This document shows positions 23,264-45,063 of a DNA stretch of 64,000 nt, one piece after another. Source of the DNA: Littorina saxatilis (taxonomy: Eukaryota; Mollusca; Gastropoda; Littorinimorpha; Littorinidae); assembly GCF_037325665.1 (NCBI RefSeq), contig NC_090245.1, forward strand, positions 102,284,355-102,348,354, in the 5' to 3' direction. Position 1 is the first letter of the stretch. Every line of letters starts with the position of its first letter. Under the pieces are notes generated by a model, which saw nothing but the letters and a program-made list of their open reading frames with translations, was not told the DNA's origin and searched no databases. The position numbers and the translations under genes were made by a program.

Positions 23264-24720
23264 TTCATCTCGTGAGTGGTATCTCTCACGTAAGCCTATT
23301 AGTATTAGGCTATTTAGGATAAAAGTAGGCCTACTGTCTCTAGATCACTATTTTGTGCGACCAGTGGGTCTGAATGGGGGTCGGTTCTACTGTACTTCGA
23401 AATAAACTGGATGGTGTACATGAAGTTTTAAGAGTGAATTTGAAACGCGAGGAAATAACGGTTCACACTCGAACGATCGAGCTGTTGAACAATATGCTCT
23501 CTGATCACGGTCTAAGCCCTTCGTTTTACATTCAAAAGGAGCAGGGCAGGGCATATTCCAGATATAGCACCGTGGAAGTGACGTCACATACATAGAAAGA
23601 GGGAACATGTTGATATTCATTCAGCTCACACGGGGCTTAACCTGGACATTGCCATTTATTTTCTGATGAAGAGTTCGGAAAGCTCAGTGCTTTGAAGAAA
23701 ATGATACCATAGGTGGACATCATTCCTCATTCGAGGCATCAAACGTAAGTTCTGTTTCCAGCCTTCAGATAATTTCAGTCATCCTGACTCGACTAAGGGA
23801 AGTGTAGTACTTTCTGGTAGTTCACGATTATATAACTCGCATTACAGGCAGGTTCGAGGTGAACAGGCACATTACTTTGACCAGAGAATTCCACAACGCT
23901 GTCAGAATAAGCAAACAAACAGCAGATGAGTAAAACAAATATTTTAACAGATATTTTAACATTTTTAAAGTTTTTATTTTGGAAATTAAAGACCATTAGG
24001 TCGACGTACTTTTGAATGTTTCATTTTGTCTGTAGTTTAAAACATACGACAGTGATTGACCCCAAAAATCGACTTCGCTCAAATTTTGCGAATATTTTGT
24101 CAATTATATTTTCAGAGTGTGTTGCAAAAAAGTGTGAAATTTTTTTCTACCAGATCACAGCCAAACTATAAGCGAAATCTTTCTCTTTTTTTTTTTTTTT
24201 TTTTTTGGGGGGGGGGGGGGGTGTCAATCGGTGTCCGATCTCTTAAAATGTTCTGTAAACTAACCTTTCTAATTTTTGGACAGCAGCCGATGAGTCAGTT
24301 CTTGAATTTCCTGTTGATCTTGTATGCGTCATCGTCTGCTGCCATCATTCATGGTTCAACTTGAGACTCTGTTCATTGTTATTTTCATTTGAATAATAGT
24401 TATTGTGTAAGTATTGTATACATAATGTGCATTTCAGTAACAGGTCTGCGCCTGTGTTTGGTTTAAACAAAATGTTATTCAGAATTTCTTCGCATGTGCC
24501 TGTGTTTGTGCCCAAAGAACAAGTAACTGGATCAGTGTCTCACATTCGCGCCAAAAACTTCGCTTAGGTCAGTTATTAATAGGTTGTACGCTAGACAAGT
24601 TTTGAAATTTCCTCTGCGTAAGTAGATACATTTACTGTATAAACCAGTCTTTCAAAAACAGTAATAGTATGGCATCTTTGCGTGGTTTTATGGGGTACAA
24701 GTAATCTGGATGACGATGTA
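23264..24720. other. Unassigned intergenic sequence
   Basis: No exon recognised. A T20/G16 homopolymer junction lies at about 24187-24221. A GGTTCTACTGTA end near 23383 could be a lone MITE terminus. Confidence 0.4.
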
Positions 24721-25476
24721 TTAAAGGCACAGTAAACCTCCCGTAAACCCTCACAGATACTGTCAGGCTTTTACACACAGTACAAACACCCTTTCATTTG
24801 AACGCTCACCGAACGGGAACATCCTTGGTGCCCTACGTAAAGAGCGATCAATTTTCAAAGAATTAATTTTGCGGATTGTCTGATAACAAAATCGGACCGT
24901 GGTGCGTTTTGGCGCTAGACCTAACTTTTAAAATCTAAATAATAAATTGACAGCTTGTTACACAAACATTCTTAAATCATAAAAGAATTCTTTTTTTCAT
25001 CAAGACAAGATCAGTACAATTCGAAGTTTTGAAAGTTTGAAAAAACAAAAGCCCGAAAGCAGGGTCACGCAAGGTCGTGGTTCTCGTAGCAGACGACGGT
25101 TTATGCCTATCGCTAGTTCCTCTGAACAGTCAAAAGCCATCGCTAGAGTTCTTGTGAATCACATCCGTTTAATTGTTTCGTTTAGATTCAGAGGTACATA
25201 ATAACGTGCTATTGCAGATAAGCTTACAGCGAGTCGCATTCAAATTACAAACTGACGACTACATTGTGAAAAAAGGAAACTGGATCACACGGGTTCACGA
25301 TGGCTCAGGGGTAAGATAAACCACGCAAAAATAAATTCTTTGAAAATTGCTCGCTCTTACGGAGGGCACCTAGGATGTTCTCAAGCGGTGAGTGTTTAAA
25401 TGAAAGGGTGTTTGTACTGTGTGTAAAAGCCTGACAGTATCTGTGACGGTTTACGGGAGACGTACTGTGCCTTTAA
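24721..25476 (+). mobile_element. TTAA-flanked element, copy 1
   Basis: TTAA on both sides; ends AGGCACAGTAAACCTCCCG and complement GGGAGACGTACTGTGCCT. Terminal inverted repeats run about 140 bp (GTCAGGCTTTTACACACAGT and so on). TTAA duplication fits piggyBac or Kolobok-type transposition. No transposase inside. Flanks ACGATGTA and TACATCGT form a perfect 20-bp palindromic target around TTAA. Confidence 0.85.
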
Positions 25477-25715
25477 TACATCGTACGTTGGCCAGTCCTT
25501 GAAACACAGGCGCGAGACAACGTACACCATGTAGTTTCGTTTTCAACGCATACTCCATTCTGCTCTGCAAATATTCAGACCATGACCAACCGTCATTTAT
25601 ATGGAGCGGAGAATAAAACGAATTTTGAAGAGACAAGGCATATTAAACAAAATTCAATTAAAAAAAACACAGAAAACAAGACACAGTAAATAGAAGGACA
25701 TTAGGCGATGACTCT
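25477..25715. other. Unassigned spacer
   Basis: No feature recognised. Confidence 0.3.
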
Positions 25716-25717
25716 GC

Positions 25718-25776
<59 letters not shown>

Positions 25777-25897
25777 AGCCGTATATGCAAGGAGTGTATG
25801 GATGTATGAGTGTCTCCACACCATGACACATTCAAATGGCTGTTATGCTATATGGCGAAATAAATTCTTGTTTTTGTTCTTGTTCTTGTTGTTCTTG
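25716..25897 (+). mobile_element. (TTG)n tract and LINE-like 3' end with (TTCTTG)n tail
   Basis: Twenty TTG units at 25716-25776, then 80 bp of unique sequence ending GGCGAAATAAATTCTTG and a TTCTTG-type tail. The AATAAA plus tandem tail matches the other LINE ends in the window, here on the plus strand. Confidence 0.5.
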
Positions 25898-26043
25898 AAA
25901 GTGCGAGAGACGCACATAAATGTTTGAAGAACATGACAGATTTCTTGTCTAAATACGCAAAATAACTCCTCCGCATTTAACACATTCTATTTTGTTTCAC
26001 TTCATAACTTGTCATGAAAAGCGGCTAGTTAAAATTGTGTTTT

Positions 26044-26420
26044 CATGTACGACCCACAACAGAATACGATTCGATTATGCCGCCACAATTAGTATATTAT
26101 TCACGGATGTCTGAGCTTATTTAACGGGTTGACGTCAAAGAAACCCGAATTAAGTCTATGTGAATTGTTAGTCCCCGTTTATCTCGAGTCTATGTGAATT
26201 GTTAGTCCCCGACCGTTTATCTCGGGCTGTTCGCCAAATCATGATTCCGATCCGGGAAGGCACTTCCTGAATTCATTTGTTCCCAGATTAAGGATGATAA
26301 CCATTTTGGAATGGTTTTTGTTTGTGATCATTAGAGTGTGGTAAGCGCTGGCGTTTGCTTTGAAATATTGAAATAGCTAAAGGTGTGTGTATGTGTGTAA
26401 ATGTACGACCCACAACAGAA
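26044..26420 (+). repeat. Duplicated block, left copy
   Basis: Nearly identical to 28434-28795 (same orientation), from ACGATTCGATTATGCCGCC to GTGTGTATGTGTGTAAATGT. This copy is bordered by GTACGACCCACAACAGAAT on both sides (about 26046 and 26402). It has an internal 35-bp tandem duplication around AGTCTATGTGAATTGTTAGT and lacks a 60-bp segment present in the right copy. Confidence 0.85.
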
Positions 26421-26698
26421 TTGTTCATTTCCATTCACAATTTGTGCGGCTTATTTCAATGGCCTATTCGAGTAACAATTTTGACTTAAAATTGATATGG
26501 CAGAAGTGATAAGAATGTAGTATTAATATTAGGATACATCGATATATAAATAACGAAATAAATAAATAAACGAATAATGAAATAAAAGAGTCAATAACTA
26601 CATAAATAAGGGTGTTTTTTTTAACTCGAAAAATAAAGATGATAAATCAATGAATCAATAAATCAATGAATCAATAAATCAATACATAAATAAATCGC
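26421..26698. other. AT-rich spacer
   Basis: Contains a run of AATCAATGAATCAATAAATC repeats (about 26640-26685). No gene. Confidence 0.4.
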
Positions 26699-27981
26699 TT
26701 AGAGGCACAGTAAGCCTCCCGTAAACCATCACAGATACTTTCAGGCTTTTACACACAGTACAAACACCCTTCCATAGGAACGCTCACCAAACGGGAACAT
26801 CCAAGGTGCCCTTCGAAAAGAGCGAGCAAATTGCAAAAATTAATTTTGCGGATTGTCTGATAACAAAATCGGACCGTGGTGCGTTTTGGCGCTAGACCTA
26901 AATTTTAAAATCTAAATAATAAATTGACAGCTTGTTACACAAACATTCTTAACCTTCGCCGGTCGTCGTGGGTCCGTGTGGACCCAGAAGGGTGTTTAAT
27001 TGAAAATGAGTCTCTTAAACCAGTTGGAATTTTTTAATGAGCTTTTACGAATGCCTCAGACACCTAAAACGCTCTTATGTCCTAAAAGATCATTACATTT
27101 CAGCGAGAAGTAATTAAAAGAAATAAAGGTCAAATTTAGACTACACACGGAAGACATCGTGGGGCCGTGCGGACCCATGTTTCTCAAACTGAAGGAACTT
27201 ACATACAATCTAGGGAGAGAAGTCACAAACCTTCAGGTATTGGCTCTAAACATCATTTTCTACGATCTGTTTAATTTTGGAGTTAATAAGCAAGTCGCGT
27301 GGAGCGAAATTGATACATAACAATGTGGGTCCACACGGCCCCACGACGTCTACTGAAGGGTATTCACGTTTTTGCTTTTTTGAGAAGCTTTAGTCCGCAC
27401 GGTAATAATAAATTAATAATTTAATTTAATTACTTCTCGCGGAAGTGTAGTCGATAACCCGGTCGGGCGAAGGTTAAATCATAAAAGAATTCCTTTTTCA
27501 TCAAGACAAGATCAGTACAATTCAAAGTTTTGAAAGTTTGAAAAAACAGAAGCCCGGAAGCAGGGTCACGCAAGGTCGTGGTTCTCGTAGCAGACGACGG
27601 TTTATGCCTATCGCCAGTTCCTCTGAACAGTCAAAAGCCATCGCTAGAGTTCTTGTGAACCACAGCCGTTTGTTTCGTGCATAGTCAGAGGTACATAATA
27701 ACGTGCTATTGCAGATAAGCTCACATCGAGTCGCATTCAAATTACTAACTGACGACTACATTGTGAAAATTCAAAATGGGAAACTGGATCACACGGGTTC
27801 ACGATGGCTCAGGGGTAAGATAAACCACGCAAAAATAAATTCTTTGAAAATTGCTCGCTCTTTACGGAGGGCACCTAGGATGTTCTCAAGCGGTGAGTGT
27901 TTAAATGAAAGGTTGTTTGTACTGTGTGTAAAAGCCTGACAGTATCTGTGACGGTTTACGGGAGGCTTACTGTGCCTTTAA
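26699..27981 (+). mobile_element. TTAA-flanked element, copy 2, with nested insertion
   Basis: Left end AGGCACAGTAAGCCTCCCG (flank TTAG), right end complement ending GTGCCT|TTAA. It aligns with copy 1 along its length except for 26949-27477, which is a second TTAA element. A minus-strand open stretch, MAFDCSEELAIGINRRLL, recurs in copy 3 but is part of the repeat, with no known function. Confidence 0.85.
26949..27477. mobile_element. piggyBac-like MITE nested at a TTAA site
   Basis: TTAA|CCTTCGCCGGTCGTCG at the left, CGGGCGAAGG|TTAA at the right. Comparison with copy 1, which has a single CTTAAATCATAAAAG here, proves TTAA was duplicated. Subterminal blocks GTGGGTCCGTGTGGACCC, GTGGGGCCGTGCGGACCC and GTGGGTCCACACGGCCCC are repeated in both orientations. 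Confidence 0.9.
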
Positions 27982-28430
27982 TCAATCAATAAAACTTTGC
28001 ACAGGAAAATATGATTAGGAAGGGGCAGAAAGAAATACACATTAATTGCGAGATAGCTATAGGTAGAGAGACAGGTAAGCATACAAACAAACAAATAAAC
28101 AAACACACACGCACACACGCGCGCGCAAACACACACACAAAACTGAAAATCCACTTTTTTTTCTTTGTGGAAAATATGAAGAAAGACAGGCTGTGTTTGT
28201 GTTGTAGCCTACATATGTCTTTTACCCCCAACATAATAGGTGACGATATAAGGCGACGCGCACGTAAATAACAAAAATATTTCATTGATAAGAAAGAGCT
28301 ATTTTTGATTCACATCAAAAAATGTTCTGGTTTATTTTTGTTTTGACTGTATTCTTGAGACACGAAAAAGAATTGCACGTTTAGATTTTGAAAGTTGTGA
28401 TACACTGTAAATACAGTATGACATCACCTT
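27982..28430. other. Unassigned spacer
   Basis: AT-rich with short AC run near 28104-28140. No gene seen. Confidence 0.35.
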
Positions 28431-28433
28431 ACA

Positions 28434-28795
28434 TACGATTCGATTATGCCGCCACAATTAGTATATTATTCACGGATGTCTGAGCTTATTAACGGGTTGA
28501 CGTCAAAGAAACCCGAATTAAGTCTATGTGAATTGTTAGTCCCCGTTTATCTCGGGCTGTTCGCCAAATCATGATTCCGATCCGGGAAGGCACTTCCTGA
28601 ATTCATTTGTTCGCAGATTAAGGATGATAACCATTTTGGAAGACGACGGTAGTGCATTTTCATACCTATGCGTGACAAGTTGGCTTGGTGCCTTTAAATG
28701 AATGGTTTTTGTTTGTGATCATTAGAGTGTGGTAAGCGCTGGCGTTTGCTTTGAAATATTGAAATAGCTAAAGGTGTGTGTATGTGTGTAAATGT
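28434..28795 (+). repeat. Duplicated block, right copy
   Basis: Matches the block at 26065-26403 at very high identity. Differences: it lacks the left copy's internal 35-bp duplication, and carries an extra 60-bp segment (28641-28700, starting AGACGACGGTAGTGCA). Lies about 1.7 kb upstream of the BAK-like start codon. Confidence 0.85.
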
Positions 28796-28837
28796 TTTTT
28801 TTAAAATTACATTTATAAAGACTGAACATTATATTTA

Positions 28838-28842
<5 letters not shown>

Positions 28843-28875
<33 letters not shown>

Positions 28876-28946
28876 CTCTCTCTCTCAGTCTCTCTTGTTA
28901 TTGTCTCTCTCTCTCTTTCTCTCGCTCGGTCTGTCTGTCTATCTAC

Positions 28947-29003
<57 letters not shown>

Positions 29004-29060
29004 TCAGTGTGAGTGTGTGTGTGGGTGTCTCTGTCTCTATGTCTCTGTGTCTCTCTCTAT
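28843..29060. repeat. (CT)n/(GT)n compound microsatellite
   Basis: CT runs at 28843-28935 and a GT run at 28951-28997, then interrupted CT/GT to about 29066. Confidence 0.85.
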
Positions 29061-29559
29061 CTCTATCTCTGACGTGTTTATACGCCCTTTGGTTTTGAAC
29101 AGGTACCCAGATCCGCAAGGCGATGAGTTTTTATTTCTGCATTCGTTTTCTCAGTCTGTTTAGTTTTTGTGTGTGTTGTCAGTTGTTGGATTTTTGTTGT
29201 GTGGTTGTTTGGGGGGGGGGGGGGGGAGACACCGATATGGGGTATGTGCAAGTACGGGGGTAGTTGTTATTTTAGTTGTTATTTTGAACGTGTGTCAACA
29301 CCGTCGGTGTGACCACCAGACGAAACACTGTGATCTTCGGCGTAATCAGTATGATAATAGTAACACCTGGAACTATCCACTAACATACATTGAGCACCAT
29401 ACAAATAAGTTGGACTGTCAGTTAGTTTTAAAATTCAGAGGCTAGCTATAGTTCTAAACACGCAGTATATACGACAACAGTCTACACTCTCTGTGCAGGC
29501 CTAAGTAGGCCTACATCTATTTTCATCTCATTAGCAATACAACCAAGTTGAATCCACTG

Positions 29560-29700
29560 TCTGTCGATGACCCCGAAGCAAGGTCACAGTCAGTCGAGCC
29601 GAGGCGATAGCGACAAGGACACGACCAATCACAGCGCAGCTTACTGCTTCTGTTATGATTCTAAAAATAGGATGTGTGCCTGATTACCTCAGCAGAAGAC
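29560..29700 (+). promoter_or_regulatory. Putative promoter of the BAK-like gene
   Basis: A CCAAT box (CGACCAATCAC, about 29622-29632) is followed by CTAAAAATAG (about 29661), which fits the MEF2 consensus and may double as a TATA-like element. Position about 0.8 kb before the start codon would give a long 5' leader. Inferred from motifs only. Confidence 0.3.
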
Positions 29701-30464
29701 GGGAAAAAACATGCCCACACTGCTTGCGAGCTGACACACACGCTCCTCTGTGTTTTACGGAAAATCCGCAGTTTAGGAGGTTATTTGAGGCGGGAGGTTT
29801 ACCTGAGTTGTGACAGTTGTAGTACGAAGTGTCAAAGAGAGTGGCAGTCCAAAGCAAAGCAGGACAGATCGAGCAGTGTGTGGGTCCTAGTTTTCCGGCG
29901 GCTGTGTAGTAGATCATTGATTTTTCGTCTGTTGTTACTGTGTGCGGTCGTGTGCGGACAGATTGAAAACAACAAGAGGATTGCTGCACGCAACACAGCT
30001 GATAGTGATACCCTCAAAAGAAGTTGCAGACTGCATCGTGTGCGGAGAATTACGAAGTCTTGTCTGTATGCTGTGACATTGACGCGATGAGTTTGATTTC
30101 AAGTCGTTTCTGCAGAAAAATCAGCGAACATTGAACCAGTGAAAGCAGTGTAACCCAGTTCCGAGTCCTCTGAAGCAGAGAATCGAGGAATCGGAGAAAA
30201 ATAGACCAGCCATCAGTGACAGTTCAGAAACCCTACGAGTTTGTTGGAAATTCAAGTCTGCTACTGTGATTCGTCTTGAAGCTCAAGCTTTTGTGTGTCA
30301 CGCATCGTAAACTGATGACGAAAGGTTATCAGCCCAGACGTAACAGCACCACAACATTTTTCCTTCACTCCGGGTGCGCAACTCCTTCCTCTGCCAAAAT
30401 CAGTGGAAATCAGGTTGAAGTGAACCCCTTTAACTTTTCAAGGTCACCTTCAGACGATGTAACT

Positions 30465-39573
<9,109 letters not shown>

Positions 39574-40267
39574 CGTCATGTCACCGCCATCACCAGCTCA
39601 TCATTACAGAAAACGACTTCTTCATTATTACGTCACTGAAAGTGTCATCGTGGTGACATTCCCAGTGCAGACGTCATCATTTCCATCAAATAAATGAACT
39701 TTTCATTATTACGTCATGGAAAACGTTATTGTCATGGAATTCCCCGTCCGACGTCATTGGATAACAAGGTCACCGAATAGCTTTGAGAGGAGTTGAAAGG
39801 CGCACAAGTTATCACTGATACCATCAGCAAATCATTGAACAAAAACTGACAATCAGTTTACAGTCATTCCACTTTTGTGACGAGAAATACAGGGTCATTG
39901 TTGATGGATGTTTTACACGAAGATCACAAAGTATCCTCTGTGTATGCGTGTGCTTTGACTCGATATTTGCAGTAAACATGATATGGGCCAGCCATTAAAC
40001 GTATACTTGTTCGTCCTATCAGCAGTGCTCAAATTTAATACATTCTTATCAATATGCAAACAGGTTTTGACAGTAAAGTAACTGGTGTTTGCGTACTTGT
40101 CCACATCAACTTCATTGGTAACTGCATGGTGAAGACTTGAGCAGTGGATCTACTGTGTTCAAGCGGGCGATGTCGTCATGAAAACCGATCATGTCAGTAA
40201 CATGACGGTTTTTGTTGTATTCTCAACTTATTAATATTATCATATACATTGGGTTTTTTTGTCAGAA

Positions 40268-40450
40268 AAGGTGTGTGAAGATGTCTGAATATGTGGTCGT
40301 GTGAAGATGTCTGAATATGTGGTCGTGTGAAGATGTCTGAATATGTGGTCGTGTGAAGATGTCTGAATATGTGGTCGTGTGAAGATGTCTGAATGTGTGG
40401 TCGTGTGAAGATGTCTGAATTTGTGGTCGTGTGAAGATGTTTGAATATGA
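40268..40450. repeat. 26-bp minisatellite, seven units
   Basis: Unit GTGTGAAGATGTCTGAATAT plus GTGGTC, nearly identical across seven copies, with single-base changes in the last three. Confidence 0.95.
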
Positions 40451-41455
40451 CGACATCGTCAATGTGTTCCTCAAAACAATTGCTTCATAATATGACACTG
40501 TGCGTTTTGAGCTAATGGACGTTGGAGTTCAAGCCACCGATGTTTGCTCCTACCTGGTCATAATTCCAAGCAATGAACGATTTATACCTGTCTAGTCTCA
40601 CTTCAGATAAACACTCTGTATGTGTGTGTGTGTGTGTTTTGAGCGTACATGCATTTTCAGGTAACAAGTCAGATTGACCTACAAATGAAATGTAAATATG
40701 ACGTTAGCATATGAAATGAGATTATGACGTAAGCATGATATTTTTGGTGATATATGCGAGTTTGAGATACAGTTATCCCAGTGGTGAAAAAAAATCCCCA
40801 GTGACGTCATGGGACATTTCTTGTGACGAAAATAAAGATGACATCATCATGACTGGAATCTCGAGTGAGATGGGTGTGACCTTTTTCAGCAGTGGTTTGT
40901 CTTCGAACTGCCGACACTGGAACGTTCCGAGTGACAGTTCAACTATTTTTTTTCTTCTCACTTTTGGTGAGATTTGATGTCATTGCGCCTTATTCTATAA
41001 TAAAGTGTCCATTTAAAACTATGCAGAGTATTAAGTTGATGTCTTCATGTGTCGTTGACGCCTTTATATCATATAATGCCTAGATCTCATTGGTTTTTGT
41101 TGTTGTAAATGTTTTAATGTGTTACATGTATGCTTTTTTTGCGTTTGCAATGCGAATTCTGCGTGTTTTGCTGTTTTCCTTGGGTTAAAAGAGTGGCTTA
41201 CACAGATTTTGCACATCTTTATGATTTGTGGTAGGGGAAGGGAGATGGGTGTGTGTGTGTGTGTGACTAGGGGGGGGGGGGGGAAGGTAGAACAACAGCT
41301 GAATGAAAGAAACAAAAGACAAGAAATTATTGGACAGGGTAGGTAGTATATATATGGTAATACCGCTTTCTAATGTTCTGAAAAAAAAACAGAAAATGAA
41401 AAACAACCCATTGGAACCTAGACATGTAAAATGATGGACATGCTCAAACGTACGC

Positions 41456-41618
<163 letters not shown>

Positions 41619-42346
41619 GCAGGTTAACAATTTTTCATCTCACAGCTACATAGATAATTTGTACAAAAGTCATTTTTGTGTCAAGTATTTGACTACATTT
41701 AATCGAGATATGTACGTCACAATCAAAAGTATTTTATTATTTATCTGTGTGCAATAATGTGTCGAGCGCGTTATGCTGCTTTATTCAATGAAAACAAAAT
41801 ACGCAGAGACGTGATTTCGTAAGAGCGACAGAGAGAGAGAGAAAAGGAAAGTGAGAGTGTGCGTGCGATTGTGAGTATTCACAGTACGGTCGGAAGCAAT
41901 TTGATTCATACTTATATTGTGTTAGAAAATGCCTCGTAATATAGCGATTAGTGTACGTACAGGGTTTGACTGCATGTGTTTAATTCAGTCACATCTTACC
42001 ATTAATTTTAGTGGCATCTATTTTTCTTGCGATGCAATTGTCAGAGGAACACTACGATTTGATCTCAAATGGTCAACATATGGACAACTTTTTTTTTATG
42101 ATGCATCGTTCGATTTTGTACTCAAATACGTGTCAGCTATTATTTGTTTGCAAGAAATGTATTACTCAGTTGTTGGTGTTTGTTTTCACAGTTTACCGTT
42201 CATTCCTCAAGGAAGTTTGATTCTTTATTGTTTTAAGTTTTGAATATGTTTTACACCTTGCTCAAAGTTGAAATAAAGGTCAACCAACTTAAAAGTATGT
42301 TAGTGTTGGTGAAAGAGAAAGAATGATAGTGTGCGTGTATGGTCTG

Positions 42347-42558
42347 CGTTCTCTCTCTCTCTCTCTCTCTCTCTTTCTTGTCACTCACACACACACACAC
42401 ACACACACGCACGTGCGCAAACACACGCACACACACACACACACACACACGCACACACACACACACACACACGTGCGCAAACACACACACATGCGCGCGC
42501 ACACTCATACACACACGAACACACACATATACGCACACACACACACATACACACATAT

Positions 42559-42621
<63 letters not shown>
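42347..42621. repeat. (CT)n/(AC)n compound microsatellite with GTGCGC islands
   Basis: CT at 42347-42375, then interrupted AC with alternating-purine GCGCGC and ACGTGCGC segments. Confidence 0.9.
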
Positions 42622-42622
<1 letters not shown>

Positions 42623-42903
42623 CGTTAATCCCAGCAAACAACAGGGGACGTGAGAAATCTATTTAGCCAACTCCTAACACCTTAAGTGAACGTGCACATA
42701 TATGTGTGCAAGTACCAGTTAATTCATCCATAATTTGTGCTCTACGATGTGTTAAAATCATTTTACTTGGTGTGGAATTACCTTTGTGAACTTGTTCATA
42801 GCCTGGTCACATCGACTTAACGATGTGTAAAACTTTGAGCTTGAAGATGTTCTGAAGCTATTGAATGATCCCTTTTCCCATTAAAAATGTCCGCATAAAT
42901 TAT

Positions 42904-42907
<4 letters not shown>

Positions 42908-42964
<57 letters not shown>

Positions 42965-43025
42965 TGTGTGTGTGTGTGTGTGTGTGTGCGTGTGCGTTCC
43001 TGATTGGCCGTGTGTGCGTGTGTGT
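42908..43025. repeat. (GT)n microsatellite
   Basis: About 80 bp GT, continuing interrupted to 43025. Confidence 0.9.
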
Positions 43026-43389
43026 GGGTGTATTTGTTTAGTTTTAATTTTGAACAGAAAATGAAGTGTCCGTTTACTGGCTGCAATTCAATTACCGGTC
43101 ATGAACCGTAAACGCTGCAATTACTGTAAAAAGGTGTACGTTTTCGTAATAACGGGATGGAAGCTGAGGTATAAAAATGACTTCTTCATTCTCCTTTTCT
43201 TTTATCTTCTCCTGCAATCCTGACAAGACTTCAGAAAGGTAAATTGCTGACAATCTTGATTAGTCTGATCCATTTATTTACGTCTTCATTTGTTCGAGAA
43301 CTGTTGAAATATTTACCTTCTGCGGAAGACGTGGGTTTTTTGGACTTTCCGTGCAAACACGAAGCAAAACTGTAGGAAATCATTGATGT

Positions 43390-43850
43390 GATTCTTCTTT
43401 TGATTTTCTTGATTTTTGAGCTTGTTTTCAATGCAAACAAAACATACAGATATTTGTTTTATTCCGGAGGTGATTAAGAACACAATGCATTTTTGTTAAA
43501 TGTGTCAGGGAACATTTTAATCACAATTTTTATGAAGAAACTAATTAACTAATGTTTTAAGCCTCCGATTTGAAATGCAATCGAATAGTCCGGACTGAGT
43601 CAAAGAATGTTTAACCAAATTCTTCATCGATTTGCATAAAAAAAATGCGGTCGCCACAGTGCCACCTCAGCTTTTCTAAACAGCCAGATATGACGTCATC
43701 AAACATAGAAATGTGGGGTTATCATCTGAAAAAAAATCGTATGTAGAGTTTCATGAAAACACTCACACACGCACTGAACAAACACATCCACACACACACA
43801 TACACACGCACACTCATACGCATACACACACGCACGTACGCAAGCACGCT
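43390..43850 (+). mobile_element. Old relative of the 870-bp repeat
   Basis: Preserves the order of blocks at low identity: GAGCTTGTTTTCAATGCAAAC, AACTAATTAAC, CCTCCGATTTGAAATGCAAT, ACAGTGCCACCTCAGCTTTT, AGATATGACGTCATCAAA, then a broken AC tract. Start and end blocks are lost. Confidence 0.65.
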
Positions 43851-44100
43851 ATCTTCGGTTGTTGACTTTGCCCCTCCCAAAATGGCAAGAAGCAAAGTGT
43901 AAAAACAGTTCTTGTTCGTTCGTTGTAAGGAAATTCGAAGGTTTCGTTTTGTTAAGTAAAAATGTTAATATATTTACCATACTTTTTCTTGTTTGGCTTT
44001 CTTTTGTTGTTGCTTTTTCGACTTTTGGAGCTAAGAATCAGTGAAACATTCTTGGACTCCGTCCGGACTCACGTATGTGATTGGATTTCAACTCGGAGGC

Positions 44101-44853
44101 TTAAAGACACAGTGAGCCTCCCGTAAACCATCACAGATATTGTCAGGCTTTTACACACAGTATAAACACCCTTTCATTTAAACACTCACCGCTGGAAAAC
44201 ATCCTAGGTGCCCTCAAAGAGCGAGCAATTTTCAAAGAATTTATTTTTGCGTGGTTTAGTCTTACCCCTGAGTCATCGTGAACCCGTGTGATCCAGTTTC
44301 CCTTTTTCACAATTTAGTCGTCAGTTAGTAATTTGAATGCGATTCGATGTGAGCTTATCTGCAATAGCACGTTATTATGTACCTCTGACTATGCACGAAA
44401 CAAACGGCTGTAGTTCACAAGAACTCTAGCGATGGCTTTTGACTGCTCAGAGGAACTGGCGATAGGCATAAACCGTCGTCTGCTACGAGAACCACGACCT
44501 TGCGTGACTCTGCTTCCGGGCGTTTCTTTTTTCAAACTTTCAAAACTTCGAATTGTACTGATCTTGTCTTGATGAAAAAATAACTCTTTTATGATTTAAG
44601 AATGTTTGTGTAACAAACTGTCAATTTATTATTTAGATTTTAAAAGTTAGGTCTAGCGCCAAAACGCACCACGGTCCGATTGTCTCTGAGACAATCCGCA
44701 AAATTAATTCTTTAAAAATTGCTCGCTCTTTACGTAGGGCACCTAGGATGTTCCCGTTCGGTGAGTGTGTAAATGAAAGGGTTTTCAGTTGTACTGTGTG
44801 TAAAAGCCTGACAGTATCTGTGATGGTTTACGAGAGGCGCACTGTGCCTTTAA
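44101..44853 (-). mobile_element. TTAA-flanked element, copy 3 (inverted)
   Basis: TTAA on both sides, ends AGACACAGTGAGCCTCCCG and complement. The left half matches the complement of the right half of copies 1-2, so it is in reverse orientation. Its right end is 210 bp upstream of the start codon of the acidic-protein gene. Confidence 0.85.
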
Positions 44854-45063
44854 CAAACGTTAACAACAATGAATCAGTCAGGATGAAAGTCGTCTGTTCA
44901 TTTCAATGCTTAGTATTTATTCTCTCAAGTGCCAGGAGACGGGTTCCGAATAACTCTTACTTACTCTAATACACAATGTCGTATGCATTCAGAGTGCTTA
45001 CTTCCCTTTGTTGATCAGATCTAAAAATCAGTGAGCCCCACACTTGAGCAAGGCACGGCAACT

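Noticed and set aside
27522-27740. Minus-strand frame with MAFDCSEELAIGINRRLL, also in TTAA copies 1 and 3
   Set aside because: Repeat-borne and short, frame not kept to the same length in all copies; no transposase similarity.
29674-30090. 138-codon frame before the BAK-like gene
   Set aside because: No domain, no splice support; more likely 5' leader or upstream non-coding sequence.
43230-43440. Minus-strand 69-codon frame
   Set aside because: Overlaps the old relative of the 870-bp repeat; no domain.
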